From assembly GCA_934130435.1 (NCBI GenBank), contig CAKOYB010000003.1, positions 95,507-159,506 of the forward strand: a DNA stretch of 64,000 nt, read 5' to 3'. The translations under genes were made by a program, and so were the position numbers. Shown here in pieces: positions 35,556-45,065 of this stretch (position 1 is its first letter; each line of letters opens with the position of its first letter). The notes beneath the pieces are model-generated. The model had not been told where the DNA came from. It was given only the letters and a program-made list of their open reading frames with translations, and made no database searches. The DNA is from an uncultured Clostridia bacterium (GTDB lineage: Bacteria; Bacillota; Clostridia; TANB77; CAG-508).

Positions 35556-38168
35556 TTACTCTCCTTCGCTTGGAGTTGGTGTTGGATCTGTTTTTTCTTC
35601 GTTTTGTTTTATTACCACGGTTCTAGTTATTGTAGCTTTTTTTCCTCTTGAGTTAGTTATTGAGTATGTTAGCTTATACGTTCCAGCAACTTTAGTATCT
35701 ACTTTTCCAGTTATTTGTATTTTTGTAGATATGTCTCCATCTATTGTATCGGTTGCTTTTGCTCCAAGTTCTTTATAAGTTTCTCCTACTTTTAAAGTTA
35801 TGCTAGATTCTCCATTTAATGTTATTATAGGTAATTCACTTGTAGGTGTTTCTGGTGTAGTTATTTTTTGACATTTATCACATTTTTCTTCTGGTAAAAC
35901 ATATTTTGAATCTACTGTTTTACTACTATCAGCTTGTTTTGTAATAAATACTCTTTTTTCTTTATTTTTGCAATTTTCGGTAGCTAATTTTCCTGTCTCT
36001 TTACATACTTCTGCTTCCACGTGGCAAGTACATGTTTTCTTTGGAACTGTTCCTTTTGCAAAAATTTCTGTATATGCTCTGTTTCCTCTTGGGTCGTTCT
36101 TACACAAATCTGTTGCTAACATTCCAGAGTCCCTGCATACAGTTGCAGTAACTACAGTATCAGGTTTACTAAAATTCTTTTCTTTAAGATCTTTATGAAT
36201 TTCTGACATTACATTTTTCCATATAATACTAGCATTAGATGTTGCACTATTTGGTATAGCTGTTGGTGTATCATATCCATACCATGTTGCAGCAGTATAA
36301 TATGGAGTAAATCCACAAAGCCATTTATCTTTTTTAGAGTTAGTAGTACCTGTTTTGGCTGCTGTTTCCATTTTTGATATTTTACATCTAGTTGCTGTTC
36401 CACCAGCACTAAGTGGTTCTGTTAATAACTGTTTTAATATATATGAATTTTCCTCTGAAAATACTCTTCTTTTTTCTTGTTTTGGTTCTAGTATTGTCTT
36501 TCCATTGCTGTCTGTTACTTTTGTATAAAATGTTGGGGTTATATATTCTCCATCATTTGCAATAGCAGCATAAGCTCCACACATTTCAAGTGGTGTAACT
36601 CCTGAAGTAATTCCTCCTAAGGCCAATGATAAGTTATCATCTTTTTCTTTATTTAATGTTGTTATTCCCAGATTTTCTAAATATTCTATAGATTTTTTTG
36701 CAGACAAATCACTTAATACTTGTACGGCTACTGTATTTGACGAAATTTTAATTGCCTGTCTCATATTAATTAGTCCTTTATATCCTGAATAAGCATTTCC
36801 AGGAGAATAATTTCCAAACTTAATTGGTGCATCATCATATACAGAATCAGCAGTTATTACACCTTCTTGTAGTGCTGGTCCATAAACTCCAATAGGCTTA
36901 ATAGATGATCCTGGTTGACGAACTGCTTGAGTAATTCTATTTAATTTTCCGGCTTCTTTTTCTCCTAATACCCCCACAGCTCCTACAACATATCCATTAG
37001 ACTGATCTATAACTACTGTTGCTGATTGTGCTGCCTCTTTAACTTTTTGCATTTTTCCATCAATTTTCTTTTCTACTGTGGTCTTTACTTGATATTTTGA
37101 CTTTGAATACTCGTCTTCTAGTGCTTCTTGTATAGATGGTATTTCTGTTGAATATATTTTAAATCCATTGCTATATAAATATGTTTCAGCGTATTCTTCG
37201 TCCATTCCCTTTTCTTCTACTAATTGATTAATTATTTGTTTTATAAGTGCTTCTGTATGTGATGAATATCCAGCTTTATCTATTATTGTTCCTTTCTTAA
37301 AGTTTAAGCCTTTATCAACTTCTTCAATCGCTTTATCATATTCTTCTTTATTAATTTTTTCTTGTTCTTTCATTTGTTTGAGAACTGTTTTAGTTCTTTT
37401 GTTAATTTTGTCACTTTTTGGCTCTTCTACAAATGGATTATATATGTTTGGTGAATGAGTTACTCCTGCTATAAATGCACTTTCTGCTAAACTTAGTTCA
37501 GTAGGCTCTTTACTAAAATAGTATTCAGATGCCATACCAACACCATTTACATTTCCTCCTAAATATATGATATTCATATATAATTCTAATATTTGATCTT
37601 TAGATAAAATTTTTTCTACTTGATATGCTCTAGCCATTTCCTTTATTTTTCTTATAGCACCTTGTACTCCAGAATCATCTTTTTCATTTGTTATATTTTT
37701 AACAAGCTGTTGAGTTATTGTACTGCCGCCTCCAACTGATGATCCTTCTCCTCTATTAAATACATATGAGACAATTGCTGCACCTGTTCTTGATATGTCT
37801 ACTCCATGGTGTGAATAGAATCTCTTATCTTCAATTGCTACAAATGCTTTTTGTAGATATTCTCCCATTTCATCTTTAGATATAATTTTTCTATTTTCCT
37901 TTGCACTTAAAGTTGCGATTACATTATTTTCTTGGTCCAGAACAACACTATTTGAATAATCAATAATTAATTCCTCTTTTGTTAATGCATATTTTCCTCC
38001 AAATAGTCCAAATATAACTCCTGCTAGGATTCCTGCTAGAATAATAAAAATCACTAATAATGTAATTATTATTATTTTTATTATCTTCTTTTTTTTAGAA
38101 TTTGTTTTTTTAGCAGTTTTATTAGATTTATTCTTTGTTTTATTGTTTTCTTTATTATTTTTTTTCAT
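35556..38168 (-). CDS. Class A penicillin-binding protein with Cys-rich and Ig-like C-terminal extension
   Basis: 870 residues. A basic cytosolic start and one transmembrane helix (about 30-55) precede the glycosyltransferase domain with EDKRFYSHHGVD near 113-124. The transpeptidase domain has SSIK near 420-423, SSN near 476 and KTGTTN near 604-609, so both polymerisation and cross-linking sites are intact. The tail (about 690-760) has repeated Cys pairs around SGMLATDLC and TGKLATENC, followed by an Ig-like domain (about 780-855). It is longer than Bacillus PBP1. GGAAAGG precedes ATG 38168. It heads the PBP-cysS-DUF1189-ftsH-lysS run. Confidence 0.93.
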   Translation of the reverse strand: MKKNNKENNKTKNKSNKTAKKTNSKKKKIIKIIIITLLVIFIILAGILAGVIFGLFGGKYALTKEELIIDYSNSVVLDQENNVIATLSAKENRKIISKDEMGEYLQKAFVAIEDKRFYSHHGVDISRTGAAIVSYVFNRGEGSSVGGGSTITQQLVKNITNEKDDSGVQGAIRKIKEMARAYQVEKILSKDQILELYMNIIYLGGNVNGVGMASEYYFSKEPTELSLAESAFIAGVTHSPNIYNPFVEEPKSDKINKRTKTVLKQMKEQEKINKEEYDKAIEEVDKGLNFKKGTIIDKAGYSSHTEALIKQIINQLVEEKGMDEEYAETYLYSNGFKIYSTEIPSIQEALEDEYSKSKYQVKTTVEKKIDGKMQKVKEAAQSATVVIDQSNGYVVGAVGVLGEKEAGKLNRITQAVRQPGSSIKPIGVYGPALQEGVITADSVYDDAPIKFGNYSPGNAYSGYKGLINMRQAIKISSNTVAVQVLSDLSAKKSIEYLENLGITTLNKEKDDNLSLALGGITSGVTPLEMCGAYAAIANDGEYITPTFYTKVTDSNGKTILEPKQEKRRVFSEENSYILKQLLTEPLSAGGTATRCKISKMETAAKTGTTNSKKDKWLCGFTPYYTAATWYGYDTPTAIPNSATSNASIIWKNVMSEIHKDLKEKNFSKPDTVVTATVCRDSGMLATDLCKNDPRGNRAYTEIFAKGTVPKKTCTCHVEAEVCKETGKLATENCKNKEKRVFITKQADSSKTVDSKYVLPEEKCDKCQKITTPETPTSELPIITLNGESSITLKVGETYKELGAKATDTIDGDISTKIQITGKVDTKVAGTYKLTYSITNSRGKKATITRTVVIKQNEEKTDPTPTPSEGE

Positions 38169-38367
38169 ATTTTTTATTCCTTTCCTAAGATTCTAAAATC
38201 TCTTATATAAAAATATGCGATTCTATTATATTATAAAACGAAAAAAATATAAAGTATTTTATTAAAATTTTAATTTAAATTATTGATATTTGTTTTTTTG
38301 CTCATATTAATTTAAACTTAGCATAAGATTAAACAAAGTATAACTTTATTATTAATGGAGGATATTT

Positions 38368-38886
38368 ATGTTTGTATATAATCTAAATATTAATAAGAAT
38401 AATATTTTTAGAATAATTATAATATCAATTCTAATTTTTTCAGTGGTAATTTTGTGTATGTCTATGTATAACTTATATAAAAGAACAAGTTTTATTGTTA
38501 CAGATAGTATTATTACTTCAAATGTAATTGAAATAACGCCAGAAAACTATACTCAAACATTAGTTGATGTCTATTCAAATTTAAACTCATATGTTGGAAA
38601 ATCCTTTAATTTTACTGGTTACGTATATAGAATAACAGACTTTAAAGATTCTCAGTTTGTTTTGGCAAGAGATATGCTAATAAATTCTGATTCTCAAAGT
38701 GTAGTAGTTGGTTTCTTATGTAACTATAAAGATACGAATAAATTAAAAGATAAACAATGGGTTAATATAACTGGTACAGTTGTAAAAGGATATTACCACA
38801 ACGAAATTCCTGTTATAGATATAACAAACTTAGAGGAATGTAAAAAACCTGATGCTCCATATGTATACCCGCCAAGCAATTTATAA
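38368..38886 (+). CDS. Membrane-anchored DUF1980/TIGR03943-like protein
   Basis: 172 residues. One N-terminal helix (about 14-34) is followed by an extracytoplasmic domain with NSYVGKSFNFTGYVYR, FVLARDMLI and DKQWVNITGTV, which resembles the C-terminal OB-like part of the TIGR03943 family. The permease-linked N-terminal part of that family is absent. GGAGG precedes ATG 38368. It stands alone on the plus strand with its own terminator. Function unknown. Confidence 0.7.
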   Translation: MFVYNLNINKNNIFRIIIISILIFSVVILCMSMYNLYKRTSFIVTDSIITSNVIEITPENYTQTLVDVYSNLNSYVGKSFNFTGYVYRITDFKDSQFVLARDMLINSDSQSVVVGFLCNYKDTNKLKDKQWVNITGTVVKGYYHNEIPVIDITNLEECKKPDAPYVYPPSNL

Positions 38887-38936
38887 AAGCCATACGTGAA
38901 GTATAAATAAAAATACTTCATGTATGGCTTTTTTAT
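38886..38936. terminator. Intrinsic terminator between the DUF1980-like gene and pgsA
   Basis: Stem AAAGCCATACGTGAAGTA paired with TACTTCATGTATGGCTTT (one mismatch or G-T), followed by TTTTTA. It separates convergent genes. Confidence 0.88.
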
Positions 38937-38954
38937 ATTTTCCAAAGTGTTACT

Positions 38955-39512
38955 TTACTGCTTTTCAATTTTTAATCCTTCTTTTGTAAAATATCCTTGA
39001 ATAAAGAATGCTCTAAAATACATTAGAAGTGAAAAAATAGTCATTATTATTGCTAGGCAATATAAATACATATCAAATTTAAACTGTATACTAAACATTT
39101 TTACAAGTACAGAGCAAATAATTGCCACGTAGAATAATACTGTTGCAACTTTTCCATACCATTTGCTAGACACTACTAGTTTCTTACCATATAAAAATGA
39201 TGCTCCTGCAATCATTGCAAATTCCTTAAAAATTACAATTATTAAAATCCAAAATGGTATAATATTTTTAATAACAAGAGTAAACAATATGGCTAACTGA
39301 GTTGTTTTATCTGCTAATGGATCAATTAGCTTACCAAAATTAGTTATGCAGTTAAACTTTCTTGCAATAATACCATCAAGTATGTCTGTAAGTCCAGAAA
39401 GCACTAGTGTTACTAGTACAGGAATATATGCTTCTTTAACTAAGAAATACGATATAAATGGAATTATAAAAAACCTTAATACCGTTAGAATGTTAGGTAC
39501 ATATTTTATCAT
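38955..39512 (-). CDS. pgsA: CDP-diacylglycerol--glycerol-3-phosphate 3-phosphatidyltransferase
   Basis: 185 residues, polytopic. The CDP-alcohol phosphotransferase signature is intact near 39-66: DILDGIIAR, then G and the two Asp of KLIDPLAD. It makes phosphatidylglycerol phosphate, the first committed step to phosphatidylglycerol. GGAG is nine bases before ATG 39512. It follows clpE by six bases and is probably co-transcribed with it. Confidence 0.93.
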   Translation of the reverse strand: MIKYVPNILTVLRFFIIPFISYFLVKEAYIPVLVTLVLSGLTDILDGIIARKFNCITNFGKLIDPLADKTTQLAILFTLVIKNIIPFWILIIVIFKEFAMIAGASFLYGKKLVVSSKWYGKVATVLFYVAIICSVLVKMFSIQFKFDMYLYCLAIIMTIFSLLMYFRAFFIQGYFTKEGLKIEKQ

Positions 39513-39518
39513 TTTTCT

Positions 39519-41822
39519 CTACTCCTTACATTTGTTAAAAACAAAGTTTCCTTCGTTGTTTATATCAACAACAACTTTTTCTCCATCCTCTAATTCTTTT
39601 CTTAAAATCATTTCTGATAATTCATCTTCTATATTATGCTGAATGGCTCTTCTTAGCGGTCTTGCTCCATATTTCAAGTCGGTTCCTTTAGATATTAGCA
39701 CTTCTTTTGCTTTTTTTGTTATATCTATGCTAATATTCTTTTCTAATAATGCTTTTTTTGTATCTTTAAGCATTAAGTCAACTATTGATAGCAATTCATT
39801 ATTTGATAAACTATTAAATACAACTATTTCATCCACTCTGTTTAGGAATTCAGGTCTAAATAGTTCCTTTAATGTATCTAGTATCTTATTGTTATTAGTT
39901 ATAGCACCTTTTCCAAATCCGATAGAATTATTATTAAGGTTAGATCCGGCATTTGAAGTCATTATAATAATAGTGTTTTCAAAACTTACCGTATTTCCTT
40001 GTGAATCAGTTAGTTTTCCATCGTCTAGAACTTGTAATAATATATTAAAAACATCTGGATGTGCCTTTTCTATTTCATCTAAAAGTATTATAGAATATGG
40101 TTTTCTTTTAACTTTTTCAGTAAGTTGACCTGCATCATCATATCCCACATAACCTGGAGGTGAACCTATAAGCTTAGATGTTGAATGTTTTTCCATATAT
40201 TCAGACATATCTATCCTAATAATTGAATCTTCGTTTCCAAACATTTCATATGCAAGCATTTTAGCTAAATATGTTTTTCCTACTCCTGTAGGTCCAACGA
40301 ATATAAATGAAGGTGGTCTTTTAGTAGATTTTAGTCCTGCCCTATTTCTTCTAATAGCTCTACTTACGGCAGATACTGCTTCATCTTGTCCTATTAAGTT
40401 TTTATGAAGATTTTTTTCCAAGTTTAACAATTTTTCTGTTTCTTCTTCTGTAATCTTTTTAACTGGAATTTTAGTCCAGTTTTCTATTACAGTAGCAATA
40501 TCTTGGATTGTTATACTTGGTAAAACAATTTTTTTGTTTAAATCATCTATTTGTTGCATTAATTGACATTCTTGAGTCTTTAAGTTTGCTGCTTTTTGAT
40601 AGTCTTCTGTAGAATCAGCAGATGCTGCCTCTTCTTTTTTTTGTTGAATTCTTTCTAGTTCTTTTTTTAAAACCTCAAGCCTATATAAATCAATATTATC
40701 TAAATTTTTTCTTGAACATGCCTCATCTAAAATATCAATTGCTTTATCTGGCAAGAATCTATCATGAATATATTTTTCTGACATCTGTACAGTTTTTCTA
40801 ATTACATCATTAGATATTTTTACCTTATGGTACTCTTCATAATATTTTTTTATTCCTTGCAATATATTAACAGAATCTTCTACATTAGGTTCTTCTATTA
40901 GAACACTTTGAAATCTTCTTTCCAGTGCAGAATCTTTTTCAATATATTTTCTATACTCTCTTAGTGTTGTTGTTCCAATTAGTTGAATTTCCCCATTTGC
41001 AAGAGATGGTTTTAGAATGTTTGCTGCACTCATTGAATTTTCTGAATCTCCAGCTCCAATTATATTATGAATTTCGTCAATAACAAGTATTATATTTCCT
41101 AAAGATTTGCATTCATCTATAATTGCTTTCATTCTCCCTTCAAATTGCCCTCTAAACTGAGTTCCAGCAACAACATTTGTCATGTCAAGTAAATAAACTT
41201 CTTTTCCTAATAATTTTGCTGGTACGTTTTCAGAAGCAATCTTTAAAGCTAAACCTTGAGCAATTGCTGTTTTACCAACTCCAGGCTCTCCAATTAAGCA
41301 TGGATTATTTTTTGTTCTTCTATTTAATATTTGTATTACTCTTTCTATTTCCTTTTCTCTACCAATAACTGCATCTATTTGGTTATTTTTGGCTTTGAAG
41401 GTTAAATTAGTTCCATATATATCTAATACTCTTTTTTTCTTTTCCTTTGGTCTTTTTTCAACTTTAATCTTCTTATTGTTTGATGAATTACTGTTTTGTT
41501 CTGCTGAGCTCTGTCCTTCTTGACCTCCAAACATTGCCCCAAAAATTGAGCCAATTGGTATTCCATCCATATTTTCAAGATTTTCTTGATTAATATCATC
41601 ATTGCCCATGCTATCTGTTAGACCTTTAAAAATAACACCAAATTGTGACGCCATATTATTAAGGTCTATATTATTTCCAACATTTTCTACAGATTTATCA
41701 ACGCTAATTCCTTTTTCCTTAGCACATTTATAGCAATATCCAACCATATGATTTTTATCTTCTTTAGTTGGTTCATTAATAAAAACTACTGCTGCTCTTT
41801 TTTTGCAATTAGCACATAACAT
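39519..41822 (-). CDS. clpE: Clp protease ATP-binding subunit, ClpE type
   Basis: 767 residues, HSP100 class I. The N terminus is a zinc finger with C3, C6, C30 and C33, the hallmark of ClpE, instead of the double Clp-N repeat of ClpC. The first AAA domain has Walker A GEPGVGKT near 179-186, a coiled middle region (about 375-420) follows, and the second AAA domain has GPTGVGKT near 508-515 and the arginine region near the C terminus. It unfolds substrates for ClpP. AGGAGG precedes ATG 41822, with a strong promoter upstream. No clear CtsR operator was seen. Confidence 0.92.
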   Translation of the reverse strand: MLCANCKKRAAVVFINEPTKEDKNHMVGYCYKCAKEKGISVDKSVENVGNNIDLNNMASQFGVIFKGLTDSMGNDDINQENLENMDGIPIGSIFGAMFGGQEGQSSAEQNSNSSNNKKIKVEKRPKEKKKRVLDIYGTNLTFKAKNNQIDAVIGREKEIERVIQILNRRTKNNPCLIGEPGVGKTAIAQGLALKIASENVPAKLLGKEVYLLDMTNVVAGTQFRGQFEGRMKAIIDECKSLGNIILVIDEIHNIIGAGDSENSMSAANILKPSLANGEIQLIGTTTLREYRKYIEKDSALERRFQSVLIEEPNVEDSVNILQGIKKYYEEYHKVKISNDVIRKTVQMSEKYIHDRFLPDKAIDILDEACSRKNLDNIDLYRLEVLKKELERIQQKKEEAASADSTEDYQKAANLKTQECQLMQQIDDLNKKIVLPSITIQDIATVIENWTKIPVKKITEEETEKLLNLEKNLHKNLIGQDEAVSAVSRAIRRNRAGLKSTKRPPSFIFVGPTGVGKTYLAKMLAYEMFGNEDSIIRIDMSEYMEKHSTSKLIGSPPGYVGYDDAGQLTEKVKRKPYSIILLDEIEKAHPDVFNILLQVLDDGKLTDSQGNTVSFENTIIIMTSNAGSNLNNNSIGFGKGAITNNNKILDTLKELFRPEFLNRVDEIVVFNSLSNNELLSIVDLMLKDTKKALLEKNISIDITKKAKEVLISKGTDLKYGARPLRRAIQHNIEDELSEMILRKELEDGEKVVVDINNEGNFVFNKCKE

Positions 41823-41854
41823 ATGCAGTCCTCCTCTTTTACAGTATAATTATA

Positions 41855-41883
41855 ATAATACAACAAAAAAGCTATATAGTCAA
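41855..41883 (-). promoter_or_regulatory. SigA-type promoter for clpE
   Basis: TTGACT (41878-41883), 17-base spacer, TATTAT (41855-41860) on the minus strand, about 35 bases upstream of ATG 41822. Confidence 0.75.
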
Positions 41884-42112
41884 TACATTGCGCCTTGGAA
41901 TTACACATTTGTTTTGCCTATGTTTTGTATATTTATAACTAAAACAAATCAAACTGTATATTATTTTCGATGAATAAAAAATTAATTGTTCGTGCTGCTT
42001 AGAACATTATATTTTTTTATGAAGAGAAAAAATATATAGTTTGGGTGATACTAGCTTTCTATAATTTAAATATTAATAAATAAAAAAATGATAAACAAAT
42101 TTTTTAAAAATA

Positions 42113-42141
42113 TTGCATATAATTAAAATATATGTTATTAT
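42113..42141 (+). promoter_or_regulatory. SigA-type promoter for tRNA-Trp
   Basis: TTGCAT (42113-42118), 17-base spacer, TATTAT (42136-42141), about 15 bases before the mature tRNA 5' end. Confidence 0.65.
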
Positions 42142-42156
42142 AATTTACAGATTTAT

Positions 42157-42230
42157 AGGGGCATAGTACATCGGTAGTATAATGGTCTCCAAAACCACTG
42201 AGCTAGGTTCGACTCCTAGTGCCCCTGCCA
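42157..42230 (+). tRNA. tRNA-Trp (anticodon CCA)
   Basis: 74 bases with encoded CCA end. Acceptor arms AGGGGCA and TGCCCCT pair over seven bases. The D arm is GTAC/GTAT; the anticodon loop is CTCCAAA, giving anticodon CCA; the T arm is CTAGG-TTCGACT-CCTAG. It reads UGG as tryptophan. Confidence 0.95.
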
Positions 42231-42271
42231 AATTTTATTTTAATCTATTTTTATTTTATCAATGGAGTTTT

Positions 42272-42860
42272 ATGTCTTTTTCTATTCAAAAAATTTTTAT
42301 TTTCTTTATTTTAATAACAATTATTATTCCTATTTTATTTATTCCTGTACTTTCTAATAATAGTTTAGAATTAGAAGAAAATATCAAAGATTATAGTTTA
42401 TTACTAAATACTAATTCAAGTTATATATGGCCAGTTCCTGGATATACAAGAATTTCATCTTATTTTGGTCACCGTTCTTCTCCTACAATTATGGCAAGTT
42501 CATTTCATAAAGGTATTGATATCCCTGCATCTGTAAATTCTTCTGTGTTAGCTATTGCTGATTCTTTTGTAAAATATACAGGTTTTAGCGGTTCTGGTGG
42601 ATATACAATAATATTAGAAAATCAAAATCTTCAATTTATATATCATCATATGAGCCCAAGTTTTCTTGTAATTCCAGGAACATTCGTAAAGTCTGGGACT
42701 GCTATTGGATATGTTGGTCCAAAAAATGTCTATGGTATTAAGAATAATCCTTATAAAGACTCTAAGCGGTAATCCAACAAATGGTGCAACAACAGGTCCT
42801 CATTTACACTTTTCAATAAAAAAAGACGGCATTGCCGTCAATCCATTAAATTATTTTTAA
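42272..42860 (+). CDS. M23 family metallopeptidase; +1 frameshift at an in-frame CGG
   Basis: 195 residues in two frames. A membrane anchor (about 9-29) precedes the LytM-type domain. Residues 1-165 include the first zinc motif FHKGIDIPA; codon 166 is CGG (42767-42769), directly followed by TAA in the zero frame. Dropping the C reads GGT AAT CCA and gives GNPTNGATTGPHLHFSI, with the second metal motif HLH, then a normal end. Without the shift the enzyme lacks its active site. It is the only plus-strand example. ATG 42272 has a TGGAG site; the longer frame from 42182 overlaps the tRNA and is not used. It probably cleaves peptidoglycan cross-bridges or regulates wall enzymes. Confidence 0.87.
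42767..42769 (+). other. +1 frameshift site (CGG) in the M23 peptidase, codon 166
   Basis: The zero frame reads TCT AAG CGG TAA; the functional frame reads TCT AAG (C) GGT AAT CCA ACA. This is the only site with an adjacent stop codon, which shows that a stop is not needed at the other four. Confidence 0.85.
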
Positions 42861-43331
42861 TTACATATCATCGTCTTCATATTCTTCTTGTTCATCATGG
42901 TGATGACAATGTTCACAGCCATTGCCACAACCTTCGTCATTTCCCCAATCTAGTTCTATTATATTGTTGCATTCTGGGCAACTAATTTCATTTTTTAATG
43001 AATCAGTTATGTCTACAATTACATCTGCTGCACAATATGGACATTTTATTTCAATTTCTTCAACATCATCTTCTTCATTGTCGTAGATGTCTTTTTCTAA
43101 TTTATCCATAAAATTTTCAATTTCTATCATTCTTTCTTCCATTGCTGCATACTTTTCAACTAGATTGTCTATTTTTTGATTGTTCTGTTCTTCTAATTTA
43201 TCAAATTCATCTAAAAACATAACATATATTTTATAAATTTGCCCTTTAACGTATTCTATGTCTTCCTTGTTTTTCAAATTTTTATCTAATTCATCTATAA
43301 TAGATTTAAATTTTTGTTGTAAATCTGACAT
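42861..43331 (-). CDS. Zinc-ribbon coiled-coil protein (CD1247-like)
   Basis: 156 residues. Residues 1-90 form a charged helical, probably coiled-coil region (LEEQNNQKIDNLVEKYAAMEERMIEIENF in part). A zinc ribbon follows with CPYC and CPEC near 98-122. The tail is Cys/His-rich (GCGNGCEHCHHH) and then acidic. This matches the CD1247 N-terminal family of Clostridia, whose function is unknown. AGGAGAG precedes ATG 43331. Its stop codon abuts the M23 stop with no base between them, so transcripts must overlap. It follows efp by 10 bases. Confidence 0.8.
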   Translation of the reverse strand: MSDLQQKFKSIIDELDKNLKNKEDIEYVKGQIYKIYVMFLDEFDKLEEQNNQKIDNLVEKYAAMEERMIEIENFMDKLEKDIYDNEEDDVEEIEIKCPYCAADVIVDITDSLKNEISCPECNNIIELDWGNDEGCGNGCEHCHHHDEQEEYEDDDM

Positions 43332-43341
43332 TTAATCTCTC

Positions 43342-43908
43342 CTATACTCTTTCCATATATTCTCCAGTTCTTGTATCTATTTTAATAACATCTCCTATGT
43401 TAATAAATAGTGGAACCGAAATTTCATATCCATTTTCTAAAGTTGCAGGTTTTCCTGATGTTGTAGTTGTATTTCCACTAAATCCTGGTTCTGTATAAGT
43501 AACTTCTAATTCTACAAACATAGGTGGCTCAACTGAAAAAACTTTTCCTTTAAATGATAATATTTTTACTGACATGTTTTCTTTAATATATTTTAAGCTA
43601 TCTCCTAGTTGTTCTTTATTTAATGGCATTTGTTCATATGTTTCATTATCCATAAAATAATATAAGTCACCGTCATTGTATAAATATTGCATTTCTCTTT
43701 TTTCTATTTCTGCACCCTGTAATTTTTCTGAAGGGTTAAATGTTTTTTCTAATACTGCTCCTGTTATAACATTTTTTAATTTAGTTCTAACGAATGCAGC
43801 TCCTTTTCCTGGTTTTACGTGTTGAAATTCAACTACCTTATATACTGAATTATCTAATTCAAATGTTGTTCCGTTTCTAACATCTCCTGCCATGTATACT
43901 TCTGCCAT
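43342..43908 (-). CDS. efp: Elongation factor P
   Basis: 188 residues with three beta domains. It relieves ribosome stalling at polyproline stretches. The loop HVKPGKGAAF places the usual modification-site lysine at K35. The C-terminal domain ends IKIDTRTGEYMERV, as usual. GGAGG precedes ATG 43908. It lies between an M24 peptidase gene and the zinc-ribbon gene, the arrangement seen in many Clostridia. Confidence 0.97.
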   Translation of the reverse strand: MAEVYMAGDVRNGTTFELDNSVYKVVEFQHVKPGKGAAFVRTKLKNVITGAVLEKTFNPSEKLQGAEIEKREMQYLYNDGDLYYFMDNETYEQMPLNKEQLGDSLKYIKENMSVKILSFKGKVFSVEPPMFVELEVTYTEPGFSGNTTTTSGKPATLENGYEISVPLFINIGDVIKIDTRTGEYMERV

Positions 43909-43978
43909 AAAATTACCTCCATATTATTATATTAAATATCTGTTATTTTATACCATTTTTCAGTTAAAATCAAGTCTT

Positions 43979-45037
43979 TTATATAATAATATACTCTTTA
44001 CTTGACTTTGTTAATGGTATTCCCATAGATTTTCCAACTAAAACTGTATCTTCAATTCTAACTCCAAATCTACCTGCTTCATATATTCCAGGTTCATCAG
44101 TTATAACCATATTGTTTTTTAAAACAATTTCAGAATTTTGTGATAATGTTGGTATTTCATGTATTTCTAGTCCAACTGAATGTCCAAGTCCATGTATTAA
44201 TTCGCATTTATTAATTTGAAAATCATTTATAACAGCTTTTGCTATATTTTTGCATATACTTCCTTCGTACATTTGATTTAATGTTTGTTTTTGGTTTTTT
44301 AAAACTAGTTCATATATAGGTTTTATAAAATCGTTAACATATTTTACAAATATTGTCCTAGTCATATCAGAACAATAACCATTATACTTACATCCCATGT
44401 CTATTATTATTACATCACCTTCTTTAATTTTCCTTTCTGTAGGAACTGCATGTGGCATTGAAGAATTTGGTCCTGATGCAACAATTGTATCAAAAGACAA
44501 TTCTACTCCTTTGCTTTTATAAAATCTTTCAATTTCGTCTGCAATCTCTTTTTCTGTCATTCCAATTTTTATATATTTTATTATATATTCAAAGCAATCA
44601 TCTGTAATGTTACATGCCTTTGTAATATATTCTATTTCTTTTTGATCTTTAATTGCTCTTTGCTTTTCTATTATTCTTTCAGTTTCAACAAAATTATTAA
44701 TTCTAAATTTGTACATATATTCTTTATATTTTGCATATGTTAAATAATTTTCTTCAAATCCAACATTAGTGCAGAATAAAAAGAAATTTTCATAATCTTC
44801 TTTAGATAAATTTTTTACATCACAAACTATTATTTCATCATCTATTGTAAGAGTACTGTTTACTGCTTCAACATATCTCGAGTCAGTAATATAATAATTT
44901 TCTTTTCTAGTTAGAATTAACATTCCTTCCGCTTCAATTCCAGTTAAGTAATTAATGTTTACTGGATTAGAAACTATCATTCCATCCATTTCTAAACTTT
45001 TAATCTTATTTCTTAGCCAAATGATCTTTTCATTCAT
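43979..45037 (-). CDS. M24 family Xaa-Pro aminopeptidase
   Basis: 352 residues. The N-terminal creatinase-like domain (about 1-125) is followed by the pita-bread domain with metal ligands in VIIDMGCKYNGYCSDMTRT (near 205-223), HGLGHSVGLEIHE (near 281-293), DEPGIYE (near 314-320) and GVRIEDTVLV (near 324-333). It removes N-terminal residues next to proline from peptides. GGAGG precedes ATG 45037. A 70-base gap separates it from efp. Confidence 0.94.
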   Translation of the reverse strand: MNEKIIWLRNKIKSLEMDGMIVSNPVNINYLTGIEAEGMLILTRKENYYITDSRYVEAVNSTLTIDDEIIVCDVKNLSKEDYENFFLFCTNVGFEENYLTYAKYKEYMYKFRINNFVETERIIEKQRAIKDQKEIEYITKACNITDDCFEYIIKYIKIGMTEKEIADEIERFYKSKGVELSFDTIVASGPNSSMPHAVPTERKIKEGDVIIIDMGCKYNGYCSDMTRTIFVKYVNDFIKPIYELVLKNQKQTLNQMYEGSICKNIAKAVINDFQINKCELIHGLGHSVGLEIHEIPTLSQNSEIVLKNNMVITDEPGIYEAGRFGVRIEDTVLVGKSMGIPLTKSSKEYIII

Positions 45038-45065
45038 ATATTTTTTCCTCCTTTGAGGTACTTAA

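Larger units (their letters stand above)
41823..42156. other. Divergent intergenic region between clpE and tRNA-Trp
   Basis: 334 bases with no coding frame. It holds the clpE promoter at one end and the tRNA-Trp promoter at the other. The central part is AT-rich and no further structure was recognised. Confidence 0.7.

Noticed and set aside
42182..42271. Upstream start for the M23 peptidase at 42182
   Set aside because: It would begin inside tRNA-Trp. The ATG at 42272 has its own ribosome binding site and a proper membrane anchor.
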